A stretch of 64,000 nt of DNA from Epiperipatus broadwayi (Eukaryota; Onychophora; Udeonychophora; Euonychophora; Peripatidae): assembly GCA_028023455.1 (NCBI GenBank), contig JAQFVV010006293.1:3953059-4017058 (forward strand), given 5' to 3'. The stretch's first letter is position 1, and each line of letters begins with the position of its first letter. The position numbers were made by a program, and so were the translations under genes. Shown piece after piece: positions 1 through 12,290 of this stretch. The notes under the pieces were generated by a model. The model searched no databases and was not told where the DNA came from. It saw only the letters and a program-made list of their open reading frames with translations.

Positions 1-1884
1 CAGTAAGATTAATATTTGTAAAAGTGTACAGCAGGCTACTTCATTTTTAAAATTTTTTTTTACAATCTATTTGCAAAATTTGCAAATAGGTAATTTTAAA
101 ACTTCAGAAATTACAGTAAAAACTATCTAATGTAAATAAAAATAACATAAAATAAAATTAAAGATTAATACTAAAGTTATTAAAATAATATTTAGTGGAT
201 TTTTAAAATTGATATTAATAAATTAAAAAACAACAACACCCAGTTATAAACATTTTGATTCAAGTATCAATACAGATGAAAACATAATAGATAAAGTTGG
301 TCATATAATTAAATTGGTTGAAGTCTTTAGGATAAAATAATTTAATATTACAAAAAACTTCATTGCCTAAAAAAAAAAAAAAAAAGCTTACAGCAAATTT
401 TTATTTATGGATCTATTTCGATATTGAACGCTTTAGTTAAGAAATATGTATGTTAAGATTAGTTGAGAAACATGTATGTTAAGATTATTGAGGAAATGTC
501 AGTAATAAAATATACCCACATAAAACAAAATAAGTATTCCTGATATCATTATAGGTCCAAAAGACTTAAAGAGAATCCAAGTGAGATGGATAAATGATAT
601 AAAAAAGTTTCAAGTACACGTTGACAGGAAAAAAAAACTAAGATAGAAAGTACTGAAATAAACTTTGAGATTTCTTCATCTTTAATGATATTGCGAATGA
701 CTGCGGTAATAAGCATTATATAAATACATAGATTAAATAGATATTCACAAATAAATAACTGCAGAACAAAGACTTTTTAAATAGTTTTTTTATATATAGA
801 ATCAATAAAGGAAAATGCAATACTCACTAGGTGTGATAACAGCTTGATGGTGACATTTTAAGTAGTTTTCCATTCTTGTTTTACTCTTTAACTAAAAACA
901 GCCAGAATATTCATTTACTAATCAATATTAGAGAGTTAATTGGATTTTTGTGCTTCAAATATTTTTAATAACATCCCGAGCTGGTTAAAAAAATTTCAAG
1001 TTTATTGCCCTTGGACAATTTGTAGGCAGAGCAAGCAGATGCCTTATGGTTGCGTCATAAAGTTCTTAACCTAACACGTGATTATTAATAACTATTAGTG
1101 CAGTATGGTTTTTCTATATTTCTATTGTTAATAGTATACTGTCATTTGTCTTTATGATTGAAGTCTTCAAACAAATATTACTCCGCATTTGTATTTTCTG
1201 CTTAAATTACGTTTTATAAATTCAATAATGATATTTACATTTCCATCTTTTTTTTAAAATAAGCTAGTACTAATATTTTTAAAATTTCTGTTTTATTTTT
1301 AAAATAAAATCATATTCTTCACGACCATTTTCAGTATAGACTAAATTTTTTTAAAAAAATATATTTTTTCCACTTCTAAATTTTAACATTTCTATTTCTT
1401 TAAAAAAAATTTTTTTTATTCATCTAATATAAAATCAATCAAATCAAGATGATTAAATATTTTTTAATTCCAATAACAATTCTCATTCAATAAAAAAATA
1501 AGTTCTCTATGCCACCCAACTATTACAAAATGACTGACAGAATATATAGCAATAAAATAGAAGAGAAAAAAACCCACCAATATTTTACGAAAATTAATTA
1601 TAAATAAATCTTCCAAAATAAAATAAAAAATAATTGGTTTTAAAGTGATAAATAATTATTAAGATTTTGACATAACTTTTATAGGCAACTTATAATATCT
1701 TTCAAGAGCAACCTTTATTAATCAAAAGATTACAGATTATTTTGGGTCTACTTTCCCGTTACAAATTACAAGGCATTTAATTTTATAAATACTGTATAAC
1801 AAATTATTCATTTCATAACAATTATATCTATATAAGTGTATTCCAATCATATTTAAAATCTATTTGTGCATCGATTAATATGAT
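1..1884. other. AT-rich intergenic DNA, no gene seen
   Basis: No reading frame of note, and long A and T runs throughout. The only structure seen is a roughly 27 bp unit repeated twice near 436-490 (both copies contain atgtatgttaagatta) and a weak LINE-tail similarity near 554-630, listed separately. Confidence 0.6.
554..630 (+). pseudogene. Possible LINE 3' tail relic
   Basis: The plus-strand frame from 554 reads GPKDLKRIQVRWINDIKKF. This resembles the arginine-rich C-terminal motif that follows the reverse transcriptase in many animal LINEs (family pattern RPRGRPxxRWxDDIKK). Stops follow soon after and nothing upstream is recognisable as RT, so it would be a short, old 3' fragment. The match is brief and could be chance. 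Confidence 0.28.
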
Positions 1885-2142
1885 CTAGCCCTGGATGAGC
1901 ATCTTAAAAGGCCCATGATTGCCACACCTTGGACCCCAAAGCAAAGACCCATTTGCTTCATCCCAATTCAGCATTTTGCCAACTATCACAACAGGCAATG
2001 AGGTCCAAGGCCCAGGACCACCAAGCCCCAATAACTCTATCTGAGCCCAGTCACACCCAAGCTCATGCACTTCCATGAAATAATCATAAATTAAGCAGGG
2101 CAATATATTTTGCCATGACTTATACATAGTCATAACATACAC
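1885..2142 (-). other. GC-richer island with an 85-codon minus-strand frame, unassigned
   Basis: This segment is visibly richer in G+C than the surrounding DNA and carries an uninterrupted minus-strand frame of 85 codons. It includes ELLGLGGPGPWTSLPVVIVG and is rich in Gly, Pro and Trp, which is unusual for chance frames in such AT-rich DNA. I recognise no family and see no convincing splice sites at its edges. It could be an exon, a transposon fragment or a repeat of other origin. Confidence 0.3.
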
Positions 2143-5100
2143 AAAACAAAAACTATAATACCCTTAATGTAACTATTTTAAAGGAAATTAAAATTTTTCC
2201 ATACATTATTTGTATTCTTTGTAATAGAATCATCAGGAATGTTTCAAAATTAAATTAAGATTCTTATTTAACTTGGGGCCACTATTTATCCCTATCCATT
2301 GTATTGCTACAAACACCAGCAAAAATTATATCCCTATACCATTTGAATTACAACTTTGCATTCTATGTAATCAATTTATTTTGGTTAATCATTCACCCCT
2401 TCTAAATTGATAGGGTTTAAACATTGGAAAAGTTTTTATCAATAGAATATCTGCTAAAATTAATTTATAAGAAAAATTTAAGCAAACAAACCTAATGTTT
2501 AATAACATGTGAAAATCTTATAGAGCACATTTATTTTTCAATGCTCCAAAAACTAAAAAAAAGCTTAAAGATTAATCAATGCAAATGCTAAGGTTATTTG
2601 AGAAAATATAATTATTTCACTGTAAGTAATACTTTTATATCTAAATAAAAAATTCAGAAAAACACAAGGCAGATTAATTAATGACTCAGACTGTGCGAAT
2701 TGCAGATTTCAACAATTTCTTGACCTGTGCTCTAAGTATTATTAAAGAATACATTTTTCATTATTATTTTTTGATGTTATATTTTTATTATTAAATCATA
2801 AAACACATTATTCCACCAAGATAGCTTTAAATGTATGCAGCATTGCAACAAAATTATGAAGCTAAATTGATAATAATATTAGGTTAATTGTTTATTAATC
2901 AAAAGGATTATCAGAAAGATACAGCAGATTCTTACTGAAGTAGCTATATAATAGCTTATAAGAATAAGATAAAATTAAGTCTTGATGTAAATTATTTTTA
3001 TTAAAAATTTTACCAAAAAGAATTTAAAAAAAATTTCAACAGCTCAAATTTTAACATTTGGTAAAGATGCGTAGAGGGATTTGAAGCATGTGGAATTTTT
3101 TTAAATACTTGGTTAAAAGATATCATTAAGAGATTTGAATATTAAGCTGATCTAATATATTGATCTGAATGTTCAATATCACAATCAGTAAAACAAACTC
3201 TTCTGGAGAAAAGTAGAAGAATGTCAAAATAAGGCTAGAGGAAAGGTCTTATATTAATGGATAACTAAATAATATAAGTTATTTACATCTATATTGCTTA
3301 ATAAATATGAAAGTTTGTTTGTGTCTTTATAATTCAATAAATATTGTACCAATTTTGATGAATCTAACATGATTTTATTTTTTAAAAAAGTAATTTATAA
3401 TATAAAAACATATAGAAATTCTGTACCATAATTGTTTTTGAATGATGCCATAAAAATACAAAAAGAAGGCAGCACTGATTAAAAGATTACAGTGTTGGAA
3501 ATTTTTTTAAATGCAAACTATAGGTTTTGGTATATTAAGGTAAAATTTGATTTTGTAAATATATTTTAAATTAATTAAATTGCATTTGTACTATATATTT
3601 ATTTTCTTATTTGAATAATGACAATTTTGATCAGTTATAAAATGAATTCGATAAACTTTTAGAAATTTCAGTTTACATATATATTTAACACATGTTAAAG
3701 TTCAATTTAAAATGGCTTGAGTACAGTAACATAAATATTAATGAATTTGATAAACTTTGACTGTGAAATTAACAAACTTTTAGAATGTCTAAGTATATCT
3801 AACTAAAAAAAGTAAATTTAAATATGCCATTGGAATAATGAGAAATACTAATTTGATAAAATTTAGAATTCCCTTTAAGTATATTCTCATTTGATAAAGT
3901 AAGTTTTAAATATATTTAATTATTATATGAGAAAGCAAATTTTAAAATGGCATGAGTATTTGCCTGTCTTTAAAATATTAATCACCATTAATTAACACCC
4001 ATTATTTCTGAAAAATATCAATTCTTTGATAATAAAGAAAATCAGTTTTTGAAGTGAATGATGGAAAGGCTATTTTGTTTTGCATATATATGTTGTATGT
4101 ATCTTGCTACATTTCCATTAAAAAGGTATATTTGTTAATAGATGAAACTATGGTTATGGAAGGATTTTAGTAAAATTTTGTTTTTTGACTAGTATTGTAA
4201 TATTATATGATTTTCTATTTAATTTATAATTACTAATATAGCCATATACACTTTAATTATATATATACATAAGCAATGGATTTTTGTTTTATGGTAGTTA
4301 GCTCAATTTAAGCAATAAATAAATAAGAATAAACATGAGCATTATTTATATTAAAAAAATGTTGACTTGCAATAATTAAAAAAAAGCTGACTTTTCTATA
4401 GTGCTTTTCCAATACAGTAAATTATTTACTTTAAAAAATAATACCAGTGTGCATAATAAATTAACAATATTTTTTTAAGTGCTTTATAAATTTCTTTAAG
4501 CAATATTAAAATTATCCAATACAATATTTTAAAGAATCTATTATCCTTTATATACAATGCATGCTAATATCTTACAATTTTTGTGGTCAATAAGCTAGAG
4601 TATCTTATCACACAATATATGCATTGATTCAGATATAGCATTTTAGATAGCTTGGAGAGAGTACCAGTCACATTTTACTTGGACACACATATTACAATTA
4701 CAGCCTTTCTTAATAATAACATTTGTTATGAAGTTTATTAATCAACTTATATATAAGCATGAACATGAGTAAATAGTTAGGCACTTATGTCAAATGCACA
4801 AAAAAAAAACAATAGCTATCTTATAAATTTATAACATTCTAGCCAGGAAAAGGGACATCATCATGTGACCCTTGAGATTAAATTAGTTTATCTCCCCTTT
4901 CTATATGCCAACACAATGATATTTAGTATTTAAATTATAAATACATGATTTTATTCAAGATATATATATAAAAATCACATAAATAGAATGGAAGAAATGA
5001 TATCTTTTGAAACTAATTATCATATATAAATGAATATTGTATACAATTATTCAAATTAGAAATGCATAATTCTAATCAATAGACTAAAAATTAATAATGA

Positions 5101-5261
5101 TAAAATTTCTGAAAAAAAAAAGCATATTTAAATGTACTACAACTTCTAAATAGCATTCCAGGAATAAATGCTATGAAATGATTTATTATTTACAATGATT
5201 ATTATTTGTAATTAATCAACTTTGTTACATATTTTTGTGTTTTGACATGTTTGGGATTCAT
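2143..5261. other. AT-rich intergenic DNA with diverged local repeats
   Basis: No gene seen. Between about 3640 and 3960, phrases such as gataaacttttagaa and aaaatggcttgagta recur in diverged form, suggesting an old short tandem array with a period near 100-140 bp. The rest is unstructured AT-rich sequence with homopolymer runs. Confidence 0.5.
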
Positions 5262-5272
5262 TTATATATATA

Positions 5273-5352
<80 letters not shown>
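5262..5352. repeat. (TA)n microsatellite
   Basis: Nearly pure TA dinucleotide repeat of about 90 bp with two short interruptions. Confidence 0.95.
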
Positions 5353-5355
<3 letters not shown>

Positions 5356-5725
5356 CATGTATGCTTAATAATTAATAATACTAATTAATAACTAAAATAC
5401 TAAAAATTGATTATTCAATAGTATAACTAAAGTTAATTTTTTATTGATATTGCTGTTTACAATTTATATATTATTATTTCATTTAAATAATACATAATAC
5501 TGTACTACTGCACAGCTACTTATTGTATTAGATTATTTGATTTTACTAATGCAAGTGAAACTACAAATACAGCTAATAATCTAATGAAAGCAGAAAATAA
5601 TTTAAGGGCCATTAGCTTGAATTCCATTCTGGTTGATTAGTGAATAAAAAAACTTTGTTATAATAGTGAAATAAAATCTTTAGGTTTATGAATAGATAAC
5701 ACTTTATGCAATCAAGAAACATAGT

Positions 5726-5768
5726 AGAGGAAGGGGAGAGGGAGGGAGAGAGGAGAGGAGAGAGAGAA
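5726..5768. repeat. Purine (GA/GGA) tract
   Basis: About 40 bp made only of G and A on the plus strand (GGAG and AGAG units), ending in (GA)n. It stands out from AT-rich flanks. Confidence 0.85.
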
Positions 5769-5814
5769 CTATGTCAAAATCCATAATTAATAATTTTTCT
5801 AATGTTCAGAATAA

Positions 5815-6300
5815 GAGAAGTATTGAAGTTCTAAGAATAATTTTTAAATTTGATATTGAAATAGTTAAAATTATCCTAACATTGTTCCATATCTAAGAAA
5901 CTAGGTAATCTAAACTAAGATTATTGTGTCCTATCACTTTGGTAGTGATTAAAAAAATGTATAAAATTTCAACAAATTATATTGAACTTAAATCTATTAA
6001 ACCTTGAATTTAAAATGTCATTATAACATTAAATTAAACTCACAGAAATCTCTGTATCATCTCTTATGAGCCTTACTTAAAGCATATTAAAGTTCTAAGA
6101 ACAATTTTTAAATTTAATATCAAAATATTTAAAATTTTCCTGACCACTGGTCCAGATTTAAGAAAATAGGACACCTATATAAAATATTATAGTCCTATAT
6201 CACTTTGCCTGTTATGTCTTAATGCAACAATTTGAAACAATTCTACTGAATTTAAATTTATTAATGGATTTTAAAATTTTATTCTAACTTAAATAATAAA
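5815..6300 (+). repeat. Tandem duplication, ~265 bp unit, two diverged copies
   Basis: The first copy runs from about 5820 and the second from about 6080. Shared landmarks in order are aaagttctaagaa/gaagttctaagaa, aatttttaaattt, the aaaattatcct/aaaattttcct stretch, a cctat-cactttg block, a caacaaattat/caacaatttga block, and a final ttaaatctattaa/ttaaatttattaa block. Both contain many substitutions and short indels, so the duplication is old. No coding potential seen. Confidence 0.6.
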
Positions 6301-6689
6301 AGTGATTACAATAGTTTAGAAATAAACATACAAACAAATAATGTAACTTAACTAAACACATTTGAAAATAAATATGTTTAATTTTAAATAACATAATCTA
6401 TATTATTATCATTTATTTCCTCTACTCCTAAGAATTGAGATATTTTCAAGACAATAATAAAATAAAAATTAATATAATTTTAGAAAAGAAAATACTAGAT
6501 ATATAAAAGAGAAATGCATACAAAACAATTATCAAAATTATATGTATTAGTAAAAGTCTAATTATTATACTGAATCTTATTTTGTAGTATTAATTATTTT
6601 GATTTTTAATTGTAATTACTCAAGTAATAAAAATATGGTAAAAATAACTCATTGTGCTGAAGAAATAGTAGATTTTTGTATGAATGTAC

Positions 6690-9010
6690 ATAAAGCTTTT
6701 AATTAGATCAACAAAATTTTAAAATTATTATGGAGGATTTTAATACTAGAATTGGTAAACAATTGAAAGATGAAAATGCTGTAATTAAACTTGGTTATGG
6801 TGATAAAAATAAGAAAGGTCATAGATTTGTGGAGATTGCAGAAACAGAAAAATTTTATATGATACATTCTTCCTTTGAGAAAAATGCTAAAACAAGTGGA
6901 CACAGGACCATCTAAATGAAGGTATAGCAGAACTGGATTATATTTTGACTAACAGAAAATATGTATTTCAAGATAGCAATGTTTTTAATAAATTCAACAC
7001 ATGATGTTATCATAGATTAGTAAGATGTAAGATACAGATTAATGCAAAACTAGAGACAAAAATTGTTAAGAAAAACAGGATTCAAGTTAATATTCCTAAC
7101 CTTCATAAACATTCCAATAAATTTAAATTAGAACTTATAAATCATTTTCAAATATTAACAGATTTTGAACATGGTTCAAATTTGAATAAAATCAATAGGA
7201 AGATAACTGCTACATTTTTAAAAACTGCAACAAAGATAGCTGAAACAAACAAGCAACAATTAACCAATACAATTTCTACTGAGACAAGATAGTTTTTAAA
7301 TAAAAGAAATAATAAGAAAATATATAAAAATGATGCATTAAGAAGAATTGAATATCTAGAATTTTGTAAAATGGAAGGAAAAGACTTAATAACGATATAA
7401 GAAAATATAATTGTAAATTAGCAAGAAAAGGTTAGAAGAGAATAAATGTCTCAAAAGTGTAAAACATCTTAGTATTGATAGGAAACTTATCTGCATAAAA
7501 TGTGTTAAGAGTTCTTTCAATAATTATATAGCAATAAATAACAAGAAAAAGTATCCCCTACTACTACTATATCTTCTGAATAAGTGAGATATGAAATTAA
7601 ATTTATGAAGAAGAGAAAAGCTCTAGCCAATGTACTATTATAACTGATATCTTAAAAAAAAGCAGGTAAGGAAATAGAAAAATTGTTGGCAATGTTATAT
7701 ATTAAATGTCTAAATGATAAAGATGTATCAGATGATTAGAAAAAATGCAATATTAATATTAATATTTAAAATAGATGATGAAGATATTAGTAATCCAGAC
7801 CTATCAGTCTTTTATCAATTGTACACAAAATTTTTATCTGCTAATCAATTAAAGTGAAGTTTGGATTTAATCAACAAAAAAAATAAGCTGGATTTAAAAG
7901 TTGTTTTAGTACAGTGGATCATATACATGTAGTGAGAGAAGTTATAGAAAGATTCAATAAATATGAGTGGTTATTATGGTTTGGATTTGTAAATTATGAA
8001 AAGGCATTTGATTTTATAAGTAGTGATTAAAGCATTGGATCACGAAGATATAGACTTAGGATATTGTCATATTCTGAAAAATATTTATAAAAATGCAACA
8101 ACAATGATTATATTACATAATGATATTAGGAAGATTAGCATTCAGAAGAATGTATGACAAGGAGACTCAGTACTTCCAAAACTTCTTATGGCAGTTTTGC
8201 ACAAAGTATTTTGTGGAGTAAAATGGGAAGCTAAAAGAATAAAAGTAAATGGGGATTATTTAAATCATCTAAATTTTGCAAACATTGTGATGGTTTTTGA
8301 AAATAATGCTTCAAAACTTCAGGAAATCTTTGAAGAGCTATCCGATAAAAATAAGAAACTAGGATTAAAAGCAAATGGTAAAAAACTAATATAATGTCCA
8401 ATGGAATTTCTCAAAAGAAGAAAATAAAAATTGATAATGATGAATTATAAAAATTTAACAATTACAAATGCTAGGTTAGATTATAATACAGATGGAAGCA
8501 TAATGGAAGAAATTAATAATAAAAATAAATTTGGTTGGAGTGGGTTTGGTAGAAGTAATTTAATATTAAAAGGAAATATGCCTATGGGTTTGAAAAGGAT
8601 GGTTTTTAATAAATGTTTTACTAGTTTTTACTTATGCATCTGAGACTTGGACATCTAACAGAAAAACAATACAGAGACTCCAGACCATTCGATGAAGTAT
8701 GGAGAGATGTATGTTAGGAGTAACAACTAGAGATCAAAAATGAAATACACAGTGAGAGATCAAATTGATGTTATTGGCATCATTGAAAAAATTAAGAGGT
8801 TGCAGTAGAATTGGGTTGGAAATATTGCTAGAGGTAATGATAATAGATGGATAGTTGAAATCTTAAACTGGATTCCAAGGGATTGTAAAAGACCTATAAA
8901 GGGACTACATGTAGATGTATTGGATGAAATAAGGAAATGTGCTGGTGTGATGTGAAGAAAGGCTAGAGATCAAAGAAATTGGACTGAACTTGGAGAGATC
9001 TTCATCCTAC
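6690..9010 (+). pseudogene. Decayed LINE: endonuclease-reverse transcriptase relic
   Basis: Heavily frameshifted but collinear remains of a non-LTR retrotransposon pol. From 6730 the endonuclease part reads MEDFNTRIGKQ, matching the GDFNARIG motif of APE-type endonucleases. A frame near 6930-6960 gives YILTNRKYV. Around 7880-8020 RT motifs appear as GFKSCFSTVDHIHVVREVI and FVNYEKAFD (motif A). Motif B (RQGDS) lies near 8158. Motif C is destroyed: about 8272-8295 reads LNFANIVMV where active enzymes have FADDIV. The 3' part (8640-9000) carries the LINE C-terminal region (ETWTSNRKTIQRLQ, GVTTRDQK). Many in-frame stops make it inactive. The same family recurs inverted at 15815-16255. The exact clade is not certain. 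Confidence 0.75.
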
Positions 9011-10466
9011 ATTAGATCAATAATGTTTGAAAATAATGAAGATAAAATTGATATTCAACATTTCTATGAATAATTAATATTTCATAATAAGGCTTATTAT
9101 ATGAATAGATAAAAATATTGAAAACATTAAACAAATAGTTTGTCAACAACTATTTATTTTGTATATATTTTTCTATTTGTACTGATATACAAAATTTCCA
9201 ACATTTGAAACCGTGAAAAAGACTAAGTAAAAAAATAATAATATGAAATTATTCATTTATGTTTTATACAATTTATAAAAGAAACTGTAAATACAACCCC
9301 CTCCCCCCCACACACAATACCTTCTCACATGCATGAAAATACAATTGTTCACCATCTATAAGTAGTAACACTCTCTTATAAAAAGTATAAAAACATTCAA
9401 CAAAATTTAATTAGTTTGCACCAAATTTATAATCTAGCTTTAACTAAATATACTTTCAGTATTTTGCATCATAATTATAAGTATATATTTTAGAATAGTA
9501 ACTGTAGAGATAACTAAATATTTGTTATGAAGTAATGACTGTCGCTTCAAAGCAATCACGCTTACATGATGAATTTCATTGTACATTTGTTTGAACAATT
9601 TTGTCAGCTTGAATAGTAATATTCTATTCTGTAATAGGGTAATACACTAGGCATCTTTGATTTTTCTCTTCTTCAATTGTCATTCTACTGGCAAATAATT
9701 TTAACTTTATAGCACTAAAGATTTGGCAATTATATAGAAAATTAAACTTAAATACATAAATCATAATTATATTTTCCTGGATTATGAGAGGACAATAAAC
9801 CACACCATTTAATACTTTAACCATCAAAATTGTTTGCCAGGAATGTGGTCATTGAATACAAATGGCAAAAAGTTGTCGGTCATTGTCATTTCACTGACAT
9901 GCTACACACAAAAACTATTATTAATTAAGGATTAAATAAGTGGCAATGGAAGTACGACATATAAGCATGATTTCTTGAAATAACTATCATTATTTGAAAG
10001 AAAATTTGCCATTATTTAATAGCTGAACTCTAAAATCTAGAGTTAATTATTTAACTGGACTTTAAATTATAAAGTTACACAAATTTATTAAGTTCTGCTT
10101 GAAGTTTTCCCACTTCGTACGAGTGTTTTAGTATATACATCTTTAAAAGAGGTTATTAAACAACGTTCATTCTATGATAAGTTTTTGAAAGGTTACTTTA
10201 TTATTATTTTATCTATATGTAAGCACTTCATTTCTCTTGGCTAAAATTTCTATATATAGTACTTCTTTATATTATAGGAAATTGGTTCTTTTTTTCTCTT
10301 TTTAAAAACAGATTAAATAAATGAGCAAAAGTATTTCATTTTGCCTCCAGCATATTTCTTATTTAAAACATTTTAACATAATATATATAATCATTAATTT
10401 GTACATTAAAAAAAAATAACCAGTCAAAAAATTATAATGAATATAGGACTAAACCTATAATCTTAC
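9011..10466. other. AT-rich DNA, presumably receptor-gene intron or downstream flank
   Basis: No recognisable exon. A C-rich/CA-rich tract sits at about 9294-9318. The donor at 10466/10467 implies that the rest of the receptor gene lies further left, but I could not identify another exon here. Confidence 0.5.
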
Positions 10467-10467
10467 C
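10462..10467 (-). promoter_or_regulatory. Splice donor of receptor exon
   Basis: On the minus strand the sequence AGAG|GTAAGATTAT gives a near-consensus 5' splice site directly after the codon for Arg in SYAR. It truncates the longer open frame, whose last 11 residues lose similarity to the family. Confidence 0.7.
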
Positions 10468-11136
10468 TCTAGCATAAGATTTTGCTTCACTTAGATATTG
10501 TTGTGCATCAAAATATGTATCATTTTTTGGAAGTATTGGTAAATCATAAAATTTGTAAATTTTTTTTGAACGTTTCCACTCTTCCAGAAAAACTTTCCCA
10601 GTTTTCCACCACATTTCGCTTGTTGTATTATACAATAAAGCTACATGACTCCAGTTAAATTTTTGAAGTAAAGTTTCCAGAGCCATATATTGTTTTTCAG
10701 GACTACAACTGAGTCGAGACATTGTTGTATAAAGTCGTTTATTTTCTAGAAGATCTCCAACTCCTGTTACAATTGAAATATTGTAAAATGTTGCCAAATT
10801 TCCAACAACAGCCAAATCTTTACTACAAGCTGGTCCAATAATTAAATCAATGTTCTTTTTTTCAAAAATTGCTTCGGATGCTAATCCTAAGGAAGCAATA
10901 GGATTGCATTCACTTGCGTCGTAAGTAATCAAGTGATTAACTATTTTAACAGAATAAAGGCTTTCAATTTTGTTTAAAGCTATTTCCAGAGCTGGCATTA
11001 CATCAGGGGCATCGAATTGTCTGTAATCAACATCGCCGGTAAATAACGAAATAGCTGATTTGTTATACAGTGATTTAATTTTACATATTTTCAGTTTAAT
11101 CAAAATGAAAAAAATATAGATATATTTGAATCTCAT
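10467..11136 (-). CDS. Exon: ANF/natriuretic peptide receptor-like ligand-binding domain (partial)
   Basis: This minus-strand exon encodes the N-terminal lobe of a receptor-family ligand-binding region, as in natriuretic peptide receptors and receptor guanylate cyclases. These bind peptide ligands outside the cell and make cGMP through an intracellular cyclase domain, which is not in the window. Visible family marks are ALEIALNKIE, ASECNPIASLGLASEAI, DLIIGPACSKDLAVVGNLATF, PEKQYMALETLLQKFNWSHV and LLYNTTSEMW. Cysteines in the ECNP, GPAC and LSCS segments could form the conserved disulfides. The exon ends at 10467 with AGAG|GTAAG, a strong donor in phase 1. The frame is open back to 11214. I prefer the Met at 11136 because MRFK plus a hydrophobic run looks like a signal peptide, but an acceptor inside this stretch cannot be ruled out. 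Whether the full gene has a cyclase domain is unknown. Confidence 0.8.
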
Positions 11137-12104
11137 TGAATACGAAAATGTAATTTTTTTTACACTCATTAAATTTTGAAAGTAAGGTTTCATTAATTTT
11201 AAAAATTCTGACAATCAATAGAATATTTAAAAAGCAATAGTAATAAAGGTTTTCTAATCATGTTTCTGCTTACTGAAATTATTTACCTTTTCTTAATGTT
11301 TGAAAATTTAGTATTTAGTTACATCAGTTTAAAGAAAATATAAATGACTATTTTTCAAAATGTTTTGCGTTTTATTTTTTAGTATTTAATTTTTATAGAC
11401 AGTTTAACGAGATTTCTTAAAGCGTAAACTTTTAATTGTAATACAACTGATAAATAGAAAATGTTTTTACGCACTACTCAATCTCTGCGTGTTGATCAAA
11501 CTTAAATAGATAGAAACAAACTAAAAAGAAAATCGAGAAAAAAGGGAAAAAAAAATCAATATTTTAAGAAATTATAATTTATTAAAATATTGATTTATTT
11601 TTTATATTACATACACTTAAAAACATGAACAAAATAACGGGAACAATGGTCAAAATTGCTATTCTGTTTTTGTTGCTATACATTAAATAATATTTTATCT
11701 TTAAAATTTTAATTATAAATTTCAAATTTGAAATGCTAGAAGAAAATTTTAAAGACAGGGTAAATTATCATTGTTAAAGATTAAGCACCACTCAATCTTT
11801 GGCCAAAGAAATTCAGGTCATGTATAAGGAAATATACCCAGTATAGATGTATATATATAAAATGATTTATATTTTTATAGAATTGTTGTATATTGCAATA
11901 TAAGAAATTATAATTAAACTCAGAAATAAAAAAGAATTATGAAAATATATCGATTATGGTTAAATCTACAAAAAAAAAAAAAAAATAAAGAATTAATAAA
12001 ATAATTTAATTAAGCAAAAAACTATTTTAATTAAAGTAGTTTTCAAATAAATAAGAATTAATTTAGGATTAATAAAATAATGAGCAGAAAATATAAAAAA
12101 CCGC
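11137..12104. other. AT-rich DNA upstream of the receptor exon
   Basis: Non-coding as far as can be seen, apart from the upstream extension of the receptor frame to 11214. Contains homopolymer A runs (for example near 11970-11985). Confidence 0.45.
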
Positions 12105-12290
12105 GTTACACTGCAAAAGAATTAGATTGTCATTGCTGAAATTTTTTAGATAACTTAATCAATAATTTGCGCGGCTCCGAACTAAGAATCTTCCCAGTGA
12201 ATTTTGCCATTAAAGGTATCAAAGCGAATCTACGAACTTCTGCAGGCCACACTGACCTTATTAGTATTATTTTAATAAGTTTTGGGGGTC
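12105..12290 (-). promoter_or_regulatory. CpG-richer patch, possible promoter or 5' UTR of the receptor gene
   Basis: Several CpG dinucleotides cluster here (ccgcgtt, tgcgcggctccgaac, gcgaatc, acgaact), while CpG is scarce in most neighbouring DNA. The patch lies about 1 kb upstream of the preferred receptor start on its coding strand. On the minus strand ctaattcttttgcag ending at 12111 looks like a splice acceptor. A promoter or untranslated first exon is an inference from position and composition. No TATA box or coding frame supports it. Confidence 0.3.

Noticed and set aside
9624-9827. Minus-strand 67-codon frame considered as the next receptor exon
   Set aside because: No similarity to the ligand-binding fold and no good acceptor or donor in phase with the exon ending at 10467.
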